From: a virus
DNA: 45,242 bases
Strand: one strand, 5' to 3'
IMG/VR virus record: IMGVR_UViG_3300044613_002155
Coordinates: 1-45,242 of that record
Shown in pieces: positions 28,844 to 35,475 of this stretch. Both the position numbers and the translations under genes were made by a program. The notes beneath the pieces were generated by a model, which saw nothing but the letters and a program-made list of their open reading frames with translations, did no database searches and was not told where the DNA came from. The number at the start of each line of letters is the position of its first letter. Positions within the stretch are counted from its first letter, which is position 1.

Positions 28844-29049
28844 CCGACGTTGTTCCCTTCGCCGTCTTGTCGTCAGACGGCCAGTCATTCCGCCTTAGCG
28901 CCGGAACATGGTCCGGGACGTACAACATCGACAATCTCGAGGGCCAGCTGGCTTTCTACCGCATGATGCGGGACCGGCGGAACGGCGCACATGCCCGGTT
29001 TTATGAAGCGACCGTTCGCGCTCTGGAACAAATGCAGGAGGGCGCATGA
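28840..29049 (+). CDS. hypothetical small protein
   Basis: The 69-residue protein reads MTDVVPFAVLSSDGQSFRLS, then TWSGTYNIDNLEGQLAFYRM and a helical end (ARFYEATVRALEQMQEGA). The function is unknown. It has four-base overlaps with both neighbours. Confidence 0.65.
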   Translation: MTDVVPFAVLSSDGQSFRLSAGTWSGTYNIDNLEGQLAFYRMMRDRRNGAHARFYEATVRALEQMQEGA

Positions 29050-29192
29050 TCCGCCGCTTCCTGTCCATATTCCGCCGCCCGCATGTGGAAACCCTAATTG
29101 CCCGCCGTGCTGTCCGCGTCTGCAACCGCGATGCCGAAGCCGTGGCCCGATATGAGGCCGTGCATCGGGCGCTGGCACGGGGGATGAAATGA
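29046..29192 (+). CDS. hypothetical 48-residue basic protein
   Basis: The short basic, helical protein starts MIRRFLSIFRRPHVETLIAR, then RAVRVCNRDAEAVARYEAVH. It overlaps the upstream stop and the helicase start by four bases each. The function is unknown; the tight coupling supports its reality. Confidence 0.65.
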   Translation: MIRRFLSIFRRPHVETLIARRAVRVCNRDAEAVARYEAVHRALARGMK

Positions 29193-30577
29193 AATCATCG
29201 CTGGCAGAATACCGGCAATTCATCGCATCCCGCGCGCCGGTGCAAAAGCTGGCAGGCTTTGCGCCGCGCCCGATCAACAATGCCGCAAAAGCGCACCAAG
29301 ACGCGGTGTTGCGTTTCGCCTTGGAACGCGGGCGGTCTGCAGCTTTCTTGGATACTGGCTTGGGCAAGAGTTTCATTGAACTGGAATTTGCCCGCCAGTG
29401 CGCAGAGGAAACCGGCAAGCCGTCCCTGATCCTTACGCCTCTTGCGGTAGCGGGGCAGATGGTCCGCGAAGGGCAAAAATTCGGCATTGATGCCCGCCAG
29501 ATCAGGGATCAAGCCGAAGTTGGCGCGGGTATCATGGTTGCCAACTATGAGCGGTTGCAGCGCCTTGATCCTGCGTCTTTCGGCGCGGTCATTCTGGACG
29601 AAAGCAGCATCCTGAAAAGCTACGCAGGCCGGACCCGCGCGCTGATCCAAGAGGCGTTTGAAGTCACGCCGTACAAGCTGGCGGCAACCGCAACGCCGTC
29701 ACCAAACGACCATACCGAACTCGGCAACCATGCAGAGTTTCTTGGCGTCATGCGCCAGCAGGAAATGCTATCCAAGTGGTTTATCAATGACACCGCCACG
29801 GCTTCGCAGGAATGGCGTCTCAAGGGACATGCTGCGGAAGACTTTTGGGCATTTGTCGCATCATGGGCGCGATGCGCAACTCTACCGTCTGACCTTGGCG
29901 GGGATGATACCGGATACGTCCTGCCGCAGATCGACCGGCGCGTGCATGAGGTTGCAGCCGACCGGATGGATAACATCGGCGATGGGATGCTGTTCCGTAT
30001 CCCCGAAATGTCCGCAACCTCGTTTCACGAGGAAAAGCGGTTGACGCTAAAGCAGCGGTGCCAGCTTGCCGCTGATCTGGCAAGTCACGACAAGCCCGTG
30101 ACTGTATGGTGCGAGACAAACGACGAAAGCGCGATGCTGGCAAAGATGATCGACGGCGCGGTTGAAGTGCGCGGCGATCTGGACCCCGACGAGAAAGAGC
30201 GGCGGTTGCTTGGGTTTGCAGACGGGCAATACCGCGTCATTGTCACTAAGCCGAAACTTGCAGGCTTTGGGGTGAACTGGCAGCACTGCGCCCATGCGGT
30301 CTTTGCGTCGATCAGCTTTTCATACGAGCAGCATTACCAGGCTGTTCGCCGGTCGCATCGTTTCGGGCAATCCGAGACAGTCCGCAATGACATTGTGATT
30401 GCCGACACTGAGGCGTCCATCTGGAACGTCATCAACACGAAATCAGACAAGCACGACGAAATGAAGCGGCGCATGGCTAACGCTATGCGGTCCGCGCAAT
30501 CGGAAGGCGTTCGCCGGGTGGTTTACGACCGCCCGCTTGATCTGGCCTTCCCCGAATGGATCAGGAGCGCAATGTGA
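29189..30577 (+). CDS. SNF2/superfamily 2 helicase
   Basis: The 462-residue DNA-dependent ATPase has Walker A at 55-61 (DTGLGKS), an LDESS Walker B at 136-140, motif III as TATPSPND at about 167-174, a C-terminal RecA lobe with KPKLAGFGVNWQHC, and motif VI as QAVRRSHRFGQ at about 384-394. This arrangement is typical of SNF2-type phage helicases for replication or recombination. It is immediately followed by, and coupled to, a DNA methyltransferase and a VRR-NUC nuclease, so the three may act together. Confidence 0.88.
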   Translation: MKSSLAEYRQFIASRAPVQKLAGFAPRPINNAAKAHQDAVLRFALERGRSAAFLDTGLGKSFIELEFARQCAEETGKPSLILTPLAVAGQMVREGQKFGIDARQIRDQAEVGAGIMVANYERLQRLDPASFGAVILDESSILKSYAGRTRALIQEAFEVTPYKLAATATPSPNDHTELGNHAEFLGVMRQQEMLSKWFINDTATASQEWRLKGHAAEDFWAFVASWARCATLPSDLGGDDTGYVLPQIDRRVHEVAADRMDNIGDGMLFRIPEMSATSFHEEKRLTLKQRCQLAADLASHDKPVTVWCETNDESAMLAKMIDGAVEVRGDLDPDEKERRLLGFADGQYRVIVTKPKLAGFGVNWQHCAHAVFASISFSYEQHYQAVRRSHRFGQSETVRNDIVIADTEASIWNVINTKSDKHDEMKRRMANAMRSAQSEGVRRVVYDRPLDLAFPEWIRSAM

Positions 30578-31566
30578 AACAGCCTGAGTATTCCGGCCCC
30601 GGATGGGCGCTGCACAATTCCGATTGCATTGAGGGGATGCACGCCATGCCCGAGGCGTCGGTGGATTGCACGATCTTTTCGCCGCCCTTCGGCGATCTGT
30701 TTGTCTATTCGGACAGTGAACGTGACCTTGGCAACGCGGGCGAGGGTAACGCCTTCATGGCGCAGTATCGGTTTTTTGCCGAAGCCCTGACCCGAGTTAT
30801 GAAGCCGGGGCGGATGGTTTGCGTCCACTGCACCGACCTTCCGACCCGCAAGGGCAAGCATTGGTTTATCGGATTGCAGGATTTTTCGGGCGCGCTGGTG
30901 GAAGCACATCAAGCGGCAGGGATGATCTACCACGGGCGCGCAACCATCTGGAAAGACCCCGTAGTTGAAATGCAGCGCACCAAGGCGCTGGGCTTGCTCT
31001 ATAAGCAAATCCGCAAAGACAGCACCATGAACCGCGTCGGGATGCCCGACTATATGCTGTTCTTCCGCGCCCCCGGCGATAACCCGGATCGTGTAGAGCA
31101 TTGCGCCCCAGGTGACACAAAAGAGGCGGTCAAGATTGCGAAATCATGGCTGCATGAAATGCACCGTCTTGGGCTGGCCTCAGAAACCCCTACAGCGGCC
31201 CAGATTGAGGCGCTGATCCCCTTCGCTGAATTTGACGTATACGAGTGGCAGCGGCTGGCCTCGCCTGTCTGGATGGATATTCAGCAAGGCAACGTTCTTA
31301 ACCGGATCAAGGGTGTCGGTGACGAGCGGCATGTCTGCCCGCTGCAACTCGACGTGATCGACCGTTGCCTGCGGCTATACAGCAAACCCGGCGATGTCGT
31401 TATGGACCCGTTCAATGGCATCGGATCGACCGGCTATCAGGCGATCAAGCAATTCCGGCGTTATCTCGGGTTTGAATTGAAACCGGAATACGCTGCACAG
31501 GCCGGAAAGAACCTATCCGAAGCCGCCGCGTCTGTCGGTGATCTGTTTGCTATGGCGGCAGAATGA
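30574..31566 (+). CDS. DNA N6-adenine/N4-cytosine methyltransferase
   Basis: The 330-residue protein starts with GTG at 30574 (AGGAG seven bases upstream), overlapping the helicase stop by four bases. Motif IV appears first as SPPF (about 36-39) and motif I last as MDPFNGIGSTGYQAI (about 277-291). This is the beta-class order of amino-methyltransferases that modify adenine or cytosine. No partner restriction gene is recognisable, so protection of phage DNA or regulation is more likely than a complete restriction system. Confidence 0.88.
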   Translation: MKQPEYSGPGWALHNSDCIEGMHAMPEASVDCTIFSPPFGDLFVYSDSERDLGNAGEGNAFMAQYRFFAEALTRVMKPGRMVCVHCTDLPTRKGKHWFIGLQDFSGALVEAHQAAGMIYHGRATIWKDPVVEMQRTKALGLLYKQIRKDSTMNRVGMPDYMLFFRAPGDNPDRVEHCAPGDTKEAVKIAKSWLHEMHRLGLASETPTAAQIEALIPFAEFDVYEWQRLASPVWMDIQQGNVLNRIKGVGDERHVCPLQLDVIDRCLRLYSKPGDVVMDPFNGIGSTGYQAIKQFRRYLGFELKPEYAAQAGKNLSEAAASVGDLFAMAAE

Positions 31567-31823
31567 GGGCTGCTAAGGCCGACATCAACCAACCGGAAAT
31601 CGTCGCGGCCCTTCGCAAGGTGGGCTGCTGCGTCATGCACATGCATACCCTGGGCAAAGGCGTGCCGGACATACTCGTTGCCCGCCGTGGCAGGCTTTGG
31701 CTTGTCGAAGTCAAGGGGCCGAAGGGCAAGCTGACGCCGGATCAGGAAGTGTTTCACGCGGCATGGCCGGTGCATGTCGTCCGATCGGTCGATGATGCAA
31801 TCAAGCTGGTAGGTGCGGCATGA
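31563..31823 (+). CDS. VRR-NUC-domain nuclease
   Basis: The 86-residue stand-alone nuclease reads VGCCVMHMHTLGKGVPDILV, then LWLVEVKGPKGKLTPDQEVF. The D in GVPDILV and the E-V-K in LVEVKGP are the metal-binding and catalytic residues of the virus-type VRR-NUC family, which includes Holliday-junction-type nucleases. It overlaps the methyltransferase and DnaA-like genes by four bases. A role in resolving phage replication or recombination intermediates is likely. Confidence 0.86.
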   Translation: MRAAKADINQPEIVAALRKVGCCVMHMHTLGKGVPDILVARRGRLWLVEVKGPKGKLTPDQEVFHAAWPVHVVRSVDDAIKLVGAA

Positions 31824-32104
31824 TAATGACCCCCGCCGATATTGTTGCCGCCGAGGCAATCCGCTTTCCAGACGCCGGTATCCGTAAAATCGTCCGCGCC
31901 GTAGCAGCGACAAGCGGCGTGGATATTGACCGCATTTTAAGCGCAAGCCGCGTGGCATCCGTTGTAATGGCCCGCGATTTGGTTTGTTACATGGCGCACA
32001 GGGAAGGCTATTCAATGGAGCGCATTGGCCGCTGCATTGGCGGGCGGGACCATACGACCATCGGCACCGCGATTGCGCGCGAAAAAGCGAGGCGCGGCGA
32101 GTGA
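31820..32104 (+). CDS. DnaA domain IV-like DNA-binding protein
   Basis: The 94-residue protein resembles only the C-terminal DnaA-box-binding domain. It has RDLVCYMAHREGYSMERIGR followed by CIGGRDHTTIGTAIAREK, the DnaA signature region (GRDHTTV-type). The AAA+ domain is absent. It may direct replication proteins to an origin or compete with host DnaA. The following gene is a DUF1376 replication protein, which supports a replication role. Confidence 0.8.
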   Translation: MIMTPADIVAAEAIRFPDAGIRKIVRAVAATSGVDIDRILSASRVASVVMARDLVCYMAHREGYSMERIGRCIGGRDHTTIGTAIAREKARRGE

Positions 32105-32919
32105 GCGGATTCTACAAGATGGACCCCGCCGCGTGGGATTTTGGCACTGCCGATTTAAGCCTTGAGGAAGAGGCCGCATATCTGCGAATCGTCAATGCTA
32201 TTCACAAGCATGATGGCCCGGTGCCGAACAATGACCGCGTGCTGGCGGGCCTGTTCCGGTCATCTACACGCAAGGCGCGGGCGCTTCTGGACGCGCTAGT
32301 TTCAGCCGGGAAAGTGGTGATTGAGGACGGCAAAATCTGGAACGAACGCGCGCGTTCAGACTTGGTTCAGCGTCAACTCACGTCAGGTTCAGCCGCACTT
32401 CGAGGGTCGAAAGGTGGACGAAAGCGCGCTGAAATGGCCGCTAAGTCATTGGAAGATAACGATGCGCCGCAAGCTAATGCTTCAAGCAGAATAGAAGAGA
32501 ATAGAATAGAAGAAACCCCCATACCCCCAAGGGGGCCTTCGTTTGATGATTTTTGGCAAAGGTGGCCGAACAAGGCGGCGAAGTCTCAGGCAGAGAAAGC
32601 TTGGAATAAGGTTAAACCCGCAGACCGGGAAATCGTCGTCGCCCGCTGTGTGGATTGGTTCACCGCATGGCGGAAGGCACACCCCGAGGCCACGGCGATC
32701 TATGCCGCAACATTCCTAAATCAGCGCCGCTGGCAGGACATGGACGAAACCGCTTCAACGCAAAACCCTAATGCCGTGGCCGAGTTTTGGGCAAAGCATC
32801 TCAATGACCCCGCCGCTCGCGTTCCGCAGACAGCAATTTCCCCAAGTTTGGCGCGGCTGATGCTTGAGTTGCGCCTTGTCACCCCGGAAACCCTAAAGCG
32901 CAGAGGCTTCGCAGCATGA
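32101..32919 (+). CDS. DUF1376-domain replication protein
   Basis: The 272-residue protein starts with GTG at 32101 overlapping the previous stop. Residues about 2-75 match DUF1376: FYKMDPAAWDFGTADLSLEE, then EAAYLRIVNAIHKHDGPVPN and LLDALVSAGKV. This is a winged-helix type found in phage replication initiators such as YdaU. The middle is polar and linker-like. The C-terminal domain (FDDFWQRWPNKAAKSQAEKA, then AWNKVKP) resembles DnaT/helicase-loader-associated parts. It probably initiates or loads replication with host DnaB. Confidence 0.8.
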   Translation: MSGFYKMDPAAWDFGTADLSLEEEAAYLRIVNAIHKHDGPVPNNDRVLAGLFRSSTRKARALLDALVSAGKVVIEDGKIWNERARSDLVQRQLTSGSAALRGSKGGRKRAEMAAKSLEDNDAPQANASSRIEENRIEETPIPPRGPSFDDFWQRWPNKAAKSQAEKAWNKVKPADREIVVARCVDWFTAWRKAHPEATAIYAATFLNQRRWQDMDETASTQNPNAVAEFWAKHLNDPAARVPQTAISPSLARLMLELRLVTPETLKRRGFAA

Positions 32920-33491
32920 CATTCCAAACCCGTACCATCGCCAAGCGCCCTGGCACCTACATGGAAGCCGGAGAGACCGGCGTACACGTCAACCGCATTA
33001 CTCTGCGCGCCGAGCCATGGGATGAACCGGAACTCAAACCGGAACACCAGCGGCCTGCACCCGGCAAATTTGAAGCCATATCGGTGCGGACCCCGACCAT
33101 TGCAAAGGTGAAGGTCTTGCACCCGGATAGGTTTGCGCAGTGGGATCAGGACGTGCTGGCAGACGAATGGAGGGCCCTGTGCAGGCGGGAAGGCCACATG
33201 CGCGGGCTTCCCCTGTCCACCGACTTGCAGCGGCAACGGGGCAGCGCGGGCGGGCTTGTCTCACAGCAGCATGACGGCTTGCCGGATTACATGGCCAGAG
33301 CCTTGCGGCATTTTTCGCGCGGCGACGATACGACAAACGGAATGGCGGCGGCAATCAAGATGTCGGATTCACGGGGCAAGGAAGCGGTGCGGAAACTGCG
33401 AAGCTACGGGTTTATCCAAAGCACAGCGCACAGTGGGGGCCGATCCTTCCATGCAATCACGCAGCTTGGCTTGGAGGCGATTTGCAAATGA
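32916..33491 (+). CDS. hypothetical protein with C-terminal winged-helix-like part
   Basis: The 191-residue protein starts MTFQTRTIAKRPGTYMEAGE. Its C-terminal 65 residues (AAAIKMSDSRGKEAVRKLRS, then YGFIQSTAHSGGRSFHAITQ) look like a winged helix-turn-helix. The N-terminal half is basic and irregular. DNA binding is likely; the role is unknown. It follows the replication protein with a four-base overlap. Confidence 0.68.
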   Translation: MTFQTRTIAKRPGTYMEAGETGVHVNRITLRAEPWDEPELKPEHQRPAPGKFEAISVRTPTIAKVKVLHPDRFAQWDQDVLADEWRALCRREGHMRGLPLSTDLQRQRGSAGGLVSQQHDGLPDYMARALRHFSRGDDTTNGMAAAIKMSDSRGKEAVRKLRSYGFIQSTAHSGGRSFHAITQLGLEAICK

Positions 33492-33847
33492 GGCGAGTCC
33501 TTCCTTCCCGCCGTCCCTGCATCACCGTGGACGCAGAATACAACGGTATGCCCCTTGTCGTGACCATCGGTGTTGACCCGGCAACGGGCGCGGCAATGGA
33601 AGTCTTTGCGCACGGGCCAAGGTACGGCGCAGACCTGACCCGGATACTTGACGACCACTGCACGATTGCCAGCAACGCGATGCAATACGGTGCGCCGCCA
33701 GAGGCATTGGCAAAGGCTTGCGGCACTGTGCCTGTGATAGAGGACGGCCAGGAATCGACCGCCCCGGCATCGGCAATCGGTGTGGTTATGGACGCGGTGA
33801 ATCGCTTGCCGGAGCATGTCAGGTGGATTGAGGAGTGCGGGAAATGA
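33488..33847 (+). CDS. TSCPD-like small protein
   Basis: The 119-residue protein starts MRRVLPSRRPCITVDAEYNG, then PLVVTIGVDPATGAAMEVFA and HGPRYGADLTRILDDHCTIA. The fold pattern, with a strand pair, EVF-x-HG and a long helix, resembles the TSCPD domain found at the end of some ribonucleotide reductases and alone in phages. The usual TSCPD cysteines are not evident, so enzymatic activity is doubtful. The function is unknown. Confidence 0.65.
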   Translation: MRRVLPSRRPCITVDAEYNGMPLVVTIGVDPATGAAMEVFAHGPRYGADLTRILDDHCTIASNAMQYGAPPEALAKACGTVPVIEDGQESTAPASAIGVVMDAVNRLPEHVRWIEECGK

Positions 33848-34032
33848 TTAAGCACATCATCGCACAGGTCGGTTTGCTGGTCATTTTCGCGGCTGGCTGC
33901 AAATTCATCGCATGGGATGGGTCAATCGGTGATTGGCCCCATGAAGGAAGATTCTTCGTTTTCTTTGTGTGGGGGTGGTGCGCGGTAATGCTTCCTCTTG
34001 GTGTCTCAGAGTTCTCGAGGAATCAGAAATGA
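33844..34032 (+). CDS. small two-pass membrane protein
   Basis: The 62-residue protein has hydrophobic segments at about 4-22 (HIIAQVGLLVIFAAGCKFIA) and about 37-53 (FFVFFVWGWCAVMLPLGV). The role is unknown. It is the last membrane protein of the early-right block and lies just ahead of the NusG-like gene. Confidence 0.65.
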   Translation: MIKHIIAQVGLLVIFAAGCKFIAWDGSIGDWPHEGRFFVFFVWGWCAVMLPLGVSEFSRNQK

Positions 34033-34048
34033 AAGAGGAGCGCGGGCG

Positions 34049-34594
34049 ATGATGCACAAGACAATCACCCTGGACGTTCCCATAGCCCCCACATGGCTGA
34101 TGCTCAAGGTTCGTAGCAACTGCGAGGTTATGACGCGCGAAGCGTTGAAGGAATGGGGCGTGGAGAGTTTCTTTCCGGGGCGGCTTGTGCAGCGTCACAG
34201 ATTTGGCAAGACATGGACGGTCGAACGCGCCGAAGTCACCGGCTATGTGTTTGCCAAGTTCGACCGCGTGCCGTTGGCGGATAACATGCGGGAACGCCTG
34301 AAAGGCTTCTACGGCTTTGTGACCTGCAACGGCTGTATCGTGACGGTCCCGCGCCCGATTATCCAGCGGCTTCATGGGCTATCGGTCGAGGCGCAGGAAT
34401 TGGAAGCGGCACGGCTGGAAATGCTTCGCGTCAAGGAAGGCGACACGGCCAAGTTCCTGACGGGCGCGCTTGCGGGGCATACCGTCGAGGTCAAGACCAT
34501 CGGCAGCGTGGTGACGGTGCTGCTGAACGGGCGGGCAATCAAGACGGATTTGGCTTCGCTAGAGCGGGTTGACGTTCCCGATCCGTTGCGGTAA
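34049..34594 (+). CDS. NusG/RfaH-like transcription elongation factor
   Basis: The 181-residue protein has the two NusG-type domains. The N-terminal NGN-like part reads APTWLMLKVRSNCEVMTREA, then LKEWGVESFFPGRLVQRH and EVTGYVFAKFD. After a helical linker (SVEAQELEAARLEMLRV) comes a KOW domain (KEGDTAKFLTGALAGHTVEV, then VVTVLLNGRAIKTDLASLER). AGAGGAG lies upstream of ATG 34049. Such factors bind RNA polymerase and prevent pausing and termination. It is the last early gene before the structured RNA region and the late operon, and no Q-type antiterminator is present. Late antitermination is the inferred role. Confidence 0.82.
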   Translation: MMHKTITLDVPIAPTWLMLKVRSNCEVMTREALKEWGVESFFPGRLVQRHRFGKTWTVERAEVTGYVFAKFDRVPLADNMRERLKGFYGFVTCNGCIVTVPRPIIQRLHGLSVEAQELEAARLEMLRVKEGDTAKFLTGALAGHTVEVKTIGSVVTVLLNGRAIKTDLASLERVDVPDPLR

Positions 34595-34729
34595 TGTATT
34601 CGGTATGTCTCGGAACGGTGTGTAACCTTAGGTGCGCGACATAGGCGCGCGCAACGTAGGCCCACCGGGCAACGCAAAATCCCGTCACGGGTATGCGATT
34701 GTCATTACGGGGTTATATTGCCGCTTTCC
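34595..34729. other. spacer after the NusG-like gene, possible late promoter
   Basis: No coding signal is seen. There are small inverted repeats and a TATATT box at 34714-34719 that could be a -10, although no convincing -35 lies 17 bases upstream. Transcription from it would begin about four bases before the 12-bp hairpin at 34730. Confidence 0.3.
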
Positions 34730-34804
34730 GTAGATGAAGCCCTTTCCGCATGTGATCTGAAACCGGGCAAACCCGGCAAGTAGGATTGCCCCGGCTTCAT
34801 CTAC
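34730..34804 (+). ncRNA. structured RNA element 1, 12-bp closing stem
   Basis: GTAGATGAAGCC (34730-34741) pairs perfectly with GGCTTCATCTAC (34793-34804). Inside, CCGGG-CAAA-CCCGG (34763-34776) and GGCAA-GTAGGA-TTGCC (34775-34790) overlap by two bases and cannot both form. CCCGG at 34790-34794 offers a third pairing. I do not recognise an RNA family. Confidence 0.65.
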
Positions 34805-34813
34805 AGAGCGCGG
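34804..34813 (+). repeat. CAGAGCGCGG, copy 1
   Basis: The first of three identical decamers (others at 34957-34966 and 35091-35100). Each directly follows, or overlaps the end of, a long hairpin. Here the motif forms the 5' side of the extended stem of element 2. Confidence 0.75.
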
Positions 34814-34883
34814 ACCCGGCGTAGCCTCAACGGTAGAGGCCATTGCGGTTGCGGGTTCGATTCCCGCCGTCTGGCCGCGCTCT
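34805..34883 (+). ncRNA. tRNA-like element lacking an anticodon arm
   Basis: AGAGCGCGG (34805-34813) pairs with CCGCGCTCT (34875-34883). Above a bulged A lies a seven-base acceptor-like stem (CCCGGCG 34815-34821 / CGTCTGG 34868-34874, one mismatch). Then come TA, a canonical D-arm (GCCTC-AACGGTA-GAGGC), only ten bases where an anticodon arm should be, and a perfect T-arm (GCGGG-TTCGATT-CCCGC). It cannot decode. It may be a tRNA remnant or a purposeful tRNA mimic. Confidence 0.7.
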
Positions 34884-34890
34884 ACCGCTT

Positions 34891-34960
34891 TCTGCCATGC
34901 CGCGAATACCTGCTGGCCTTATCCGGCGGGGAAAGCTGGCCAGCATCGCGTCATGGCAGA
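34891..34960 (+). ncRNA. structured RNA element 3, long three-part hairpin
   Basis: Three successive perfect stems are co-axial: TCTGCCATG (34891-34899)/CATGGCAGA (34952-34960), CGCGA (34901-34905)/TCGCG (34946-34950) and TGCTGGCC (34911-34918)/GGCCAGCA (34938-34945). Together they make 22 base pairs in 70 bases, far more than expected from an ordinary spacer. Confidence 0.7.
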
Positions 34961-34966
34961 GCGCGG
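34957..34966 (+). repeat. CAGAGCGCGG, copy 2
   Basis: Identical to copies 1 and 3. It overlaps the last bases of element 3 and the 5' side of element 4. Confidence 0.75.
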
Positions 34967-35012
34967 CGTCTACAGGGCATGGCCCGCGAGGTCGCCTTTG
35001 CGGCCCGCCGCG
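34962..35012 (+). ncRNA. structured RNA element 4
   Basis: CGCGGCG (34962-34968) pairs with CGCCGCG (35006-35012). GGGC-ATG-GCCC lies inside. It is weaker evidence than elements 1-3 because the sequence is very GC-rich. Confidence 0.45.
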
Positions 35013-35036
35013 TTCATTCAAAGCTGCTTTCTGGCG

Positions 35037-35087
35037 GTGTGCTGTATCCGAATAGGTAGGAGTGGGGTCATGGCCCACCCAGCACAC
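35037..35087 (+). ncRNA. structured RNA element 5
   Basis: GTGTGCTG (35037-35044) pairs perfectly with CAGCACAC (35080-35087). An inner hairpin GTGGG (35062-35066)/CCCAC (35074-35078) sits close to the closing stem on the 3' side. Confidence 0.6.
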
Positions 35088-35090
35088 GAC

Positions 35091-35100
35091 CAGAGCGCGG
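35091..35100 (+). repeat. CAGAGCGCGG, copy 3
   Basis: The third decamer, three bases after element 5. It forms the 5' side of element 6. Confidence 0.75.
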
Positions 35101-35150
35101 CATCCTTCATACACGCCACTCCCCCGTACAGGCACCGGATAGGCGCGCTC
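35093..35150 (+). ncRNA. structured RNA element 6
   Basis: GAGCGCG (35093-35099) pairs with CGCGCTC (35144-35150), and ATCC (35102-35105) with GGAT (35137-35140). The outer stem uses the same sequence as the extended stem of element 2. Confidence 0.5.
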
Positions 35151-35244
35151 ACTTCATGCGCCGAGGGTCGTCACTGTCTTGGACATACGCCTTCGGACAA
35201 TAGGCCCCGGTCACAGGCAATCGCTCCTGGCCGGGTGCTGACCA

Positions 35245-35318
35245 TACCGTTTAGCGTAGTGGTAGCGCGTCGGTCTCCAAAACCGAAGGCGAGGGTTCGA
35301 TTCCCTCAGCGGGTGCCA
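35245..35318 (+). tRNA. tRNA-Trp (CCA)
   Basis: The D-arm (GCG-TAGTGGTA-GCG), anticodon arm TCGGT-CTCCAAA-ACCGA with anticodon CCA at 35277-35279, T-arm GAGGG-TTCGATT-CCCTC, discriminator G and encoded CCA end (35316-35318) are all present. The acceptor stem is odd. The 3' strand AGCGGGT expects ACCCGCT, but the 5' strand reads ACCGTT, as if one base had been lost. This leaves a bulged G or two terminal mismatches. The tRNA stands alone, without other intact tRNAs nearby. Confidence 0.85.
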
Positions 35319-35475
35319 ATCCCCCCGTCACGTTTCTCACCGGGTCACTCGCCGCTCGGCATAGCGCCATGATGCGCAAGTCAACAGCCGGTGACGATGG
35401 GGTGTCATGTTGACGGCTGAATTATGGACGGCGAGACCTTCACCCCGACAGGGAGCCGCTACGGCGGAATATCAA
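35319..35475. other. spacer between tRNA-Trp and the first late gene
   Basis: No convincing gene is seen. CGTCAC (35326-35331) and GTGACG, and TCACCGG and CCGGTGA, form alternative inverted pairs spanning about 35326-35397. This could be a further hairpin or a terminator-like element. An in-frame ATG at 35407 extends the next gene by 23 residues but lacks a ribosome binding site. A packaging site could lie here, ahead of the terminase genes. Confidence 0.4.

Noticed and set aside
34730-34804. Glutamine-riboswitch-like or hammerhead element
   Set aside because: Only short words such as AAGTAGG agree; the other conserved core positions of these families are missing.
34827-35135. 102-residue minus-strand ORF in the RNA region
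   Set aside because: It opposes all nearby genes and is explained by pairing structures; composition is not protein-like.
34843-35372. ORFs of 70 and 139 residues in the RNA region
   Set aside because: They read through hairpins and the whole tRNA-Trp, have irregular basic composition and no good ribosome binding site.
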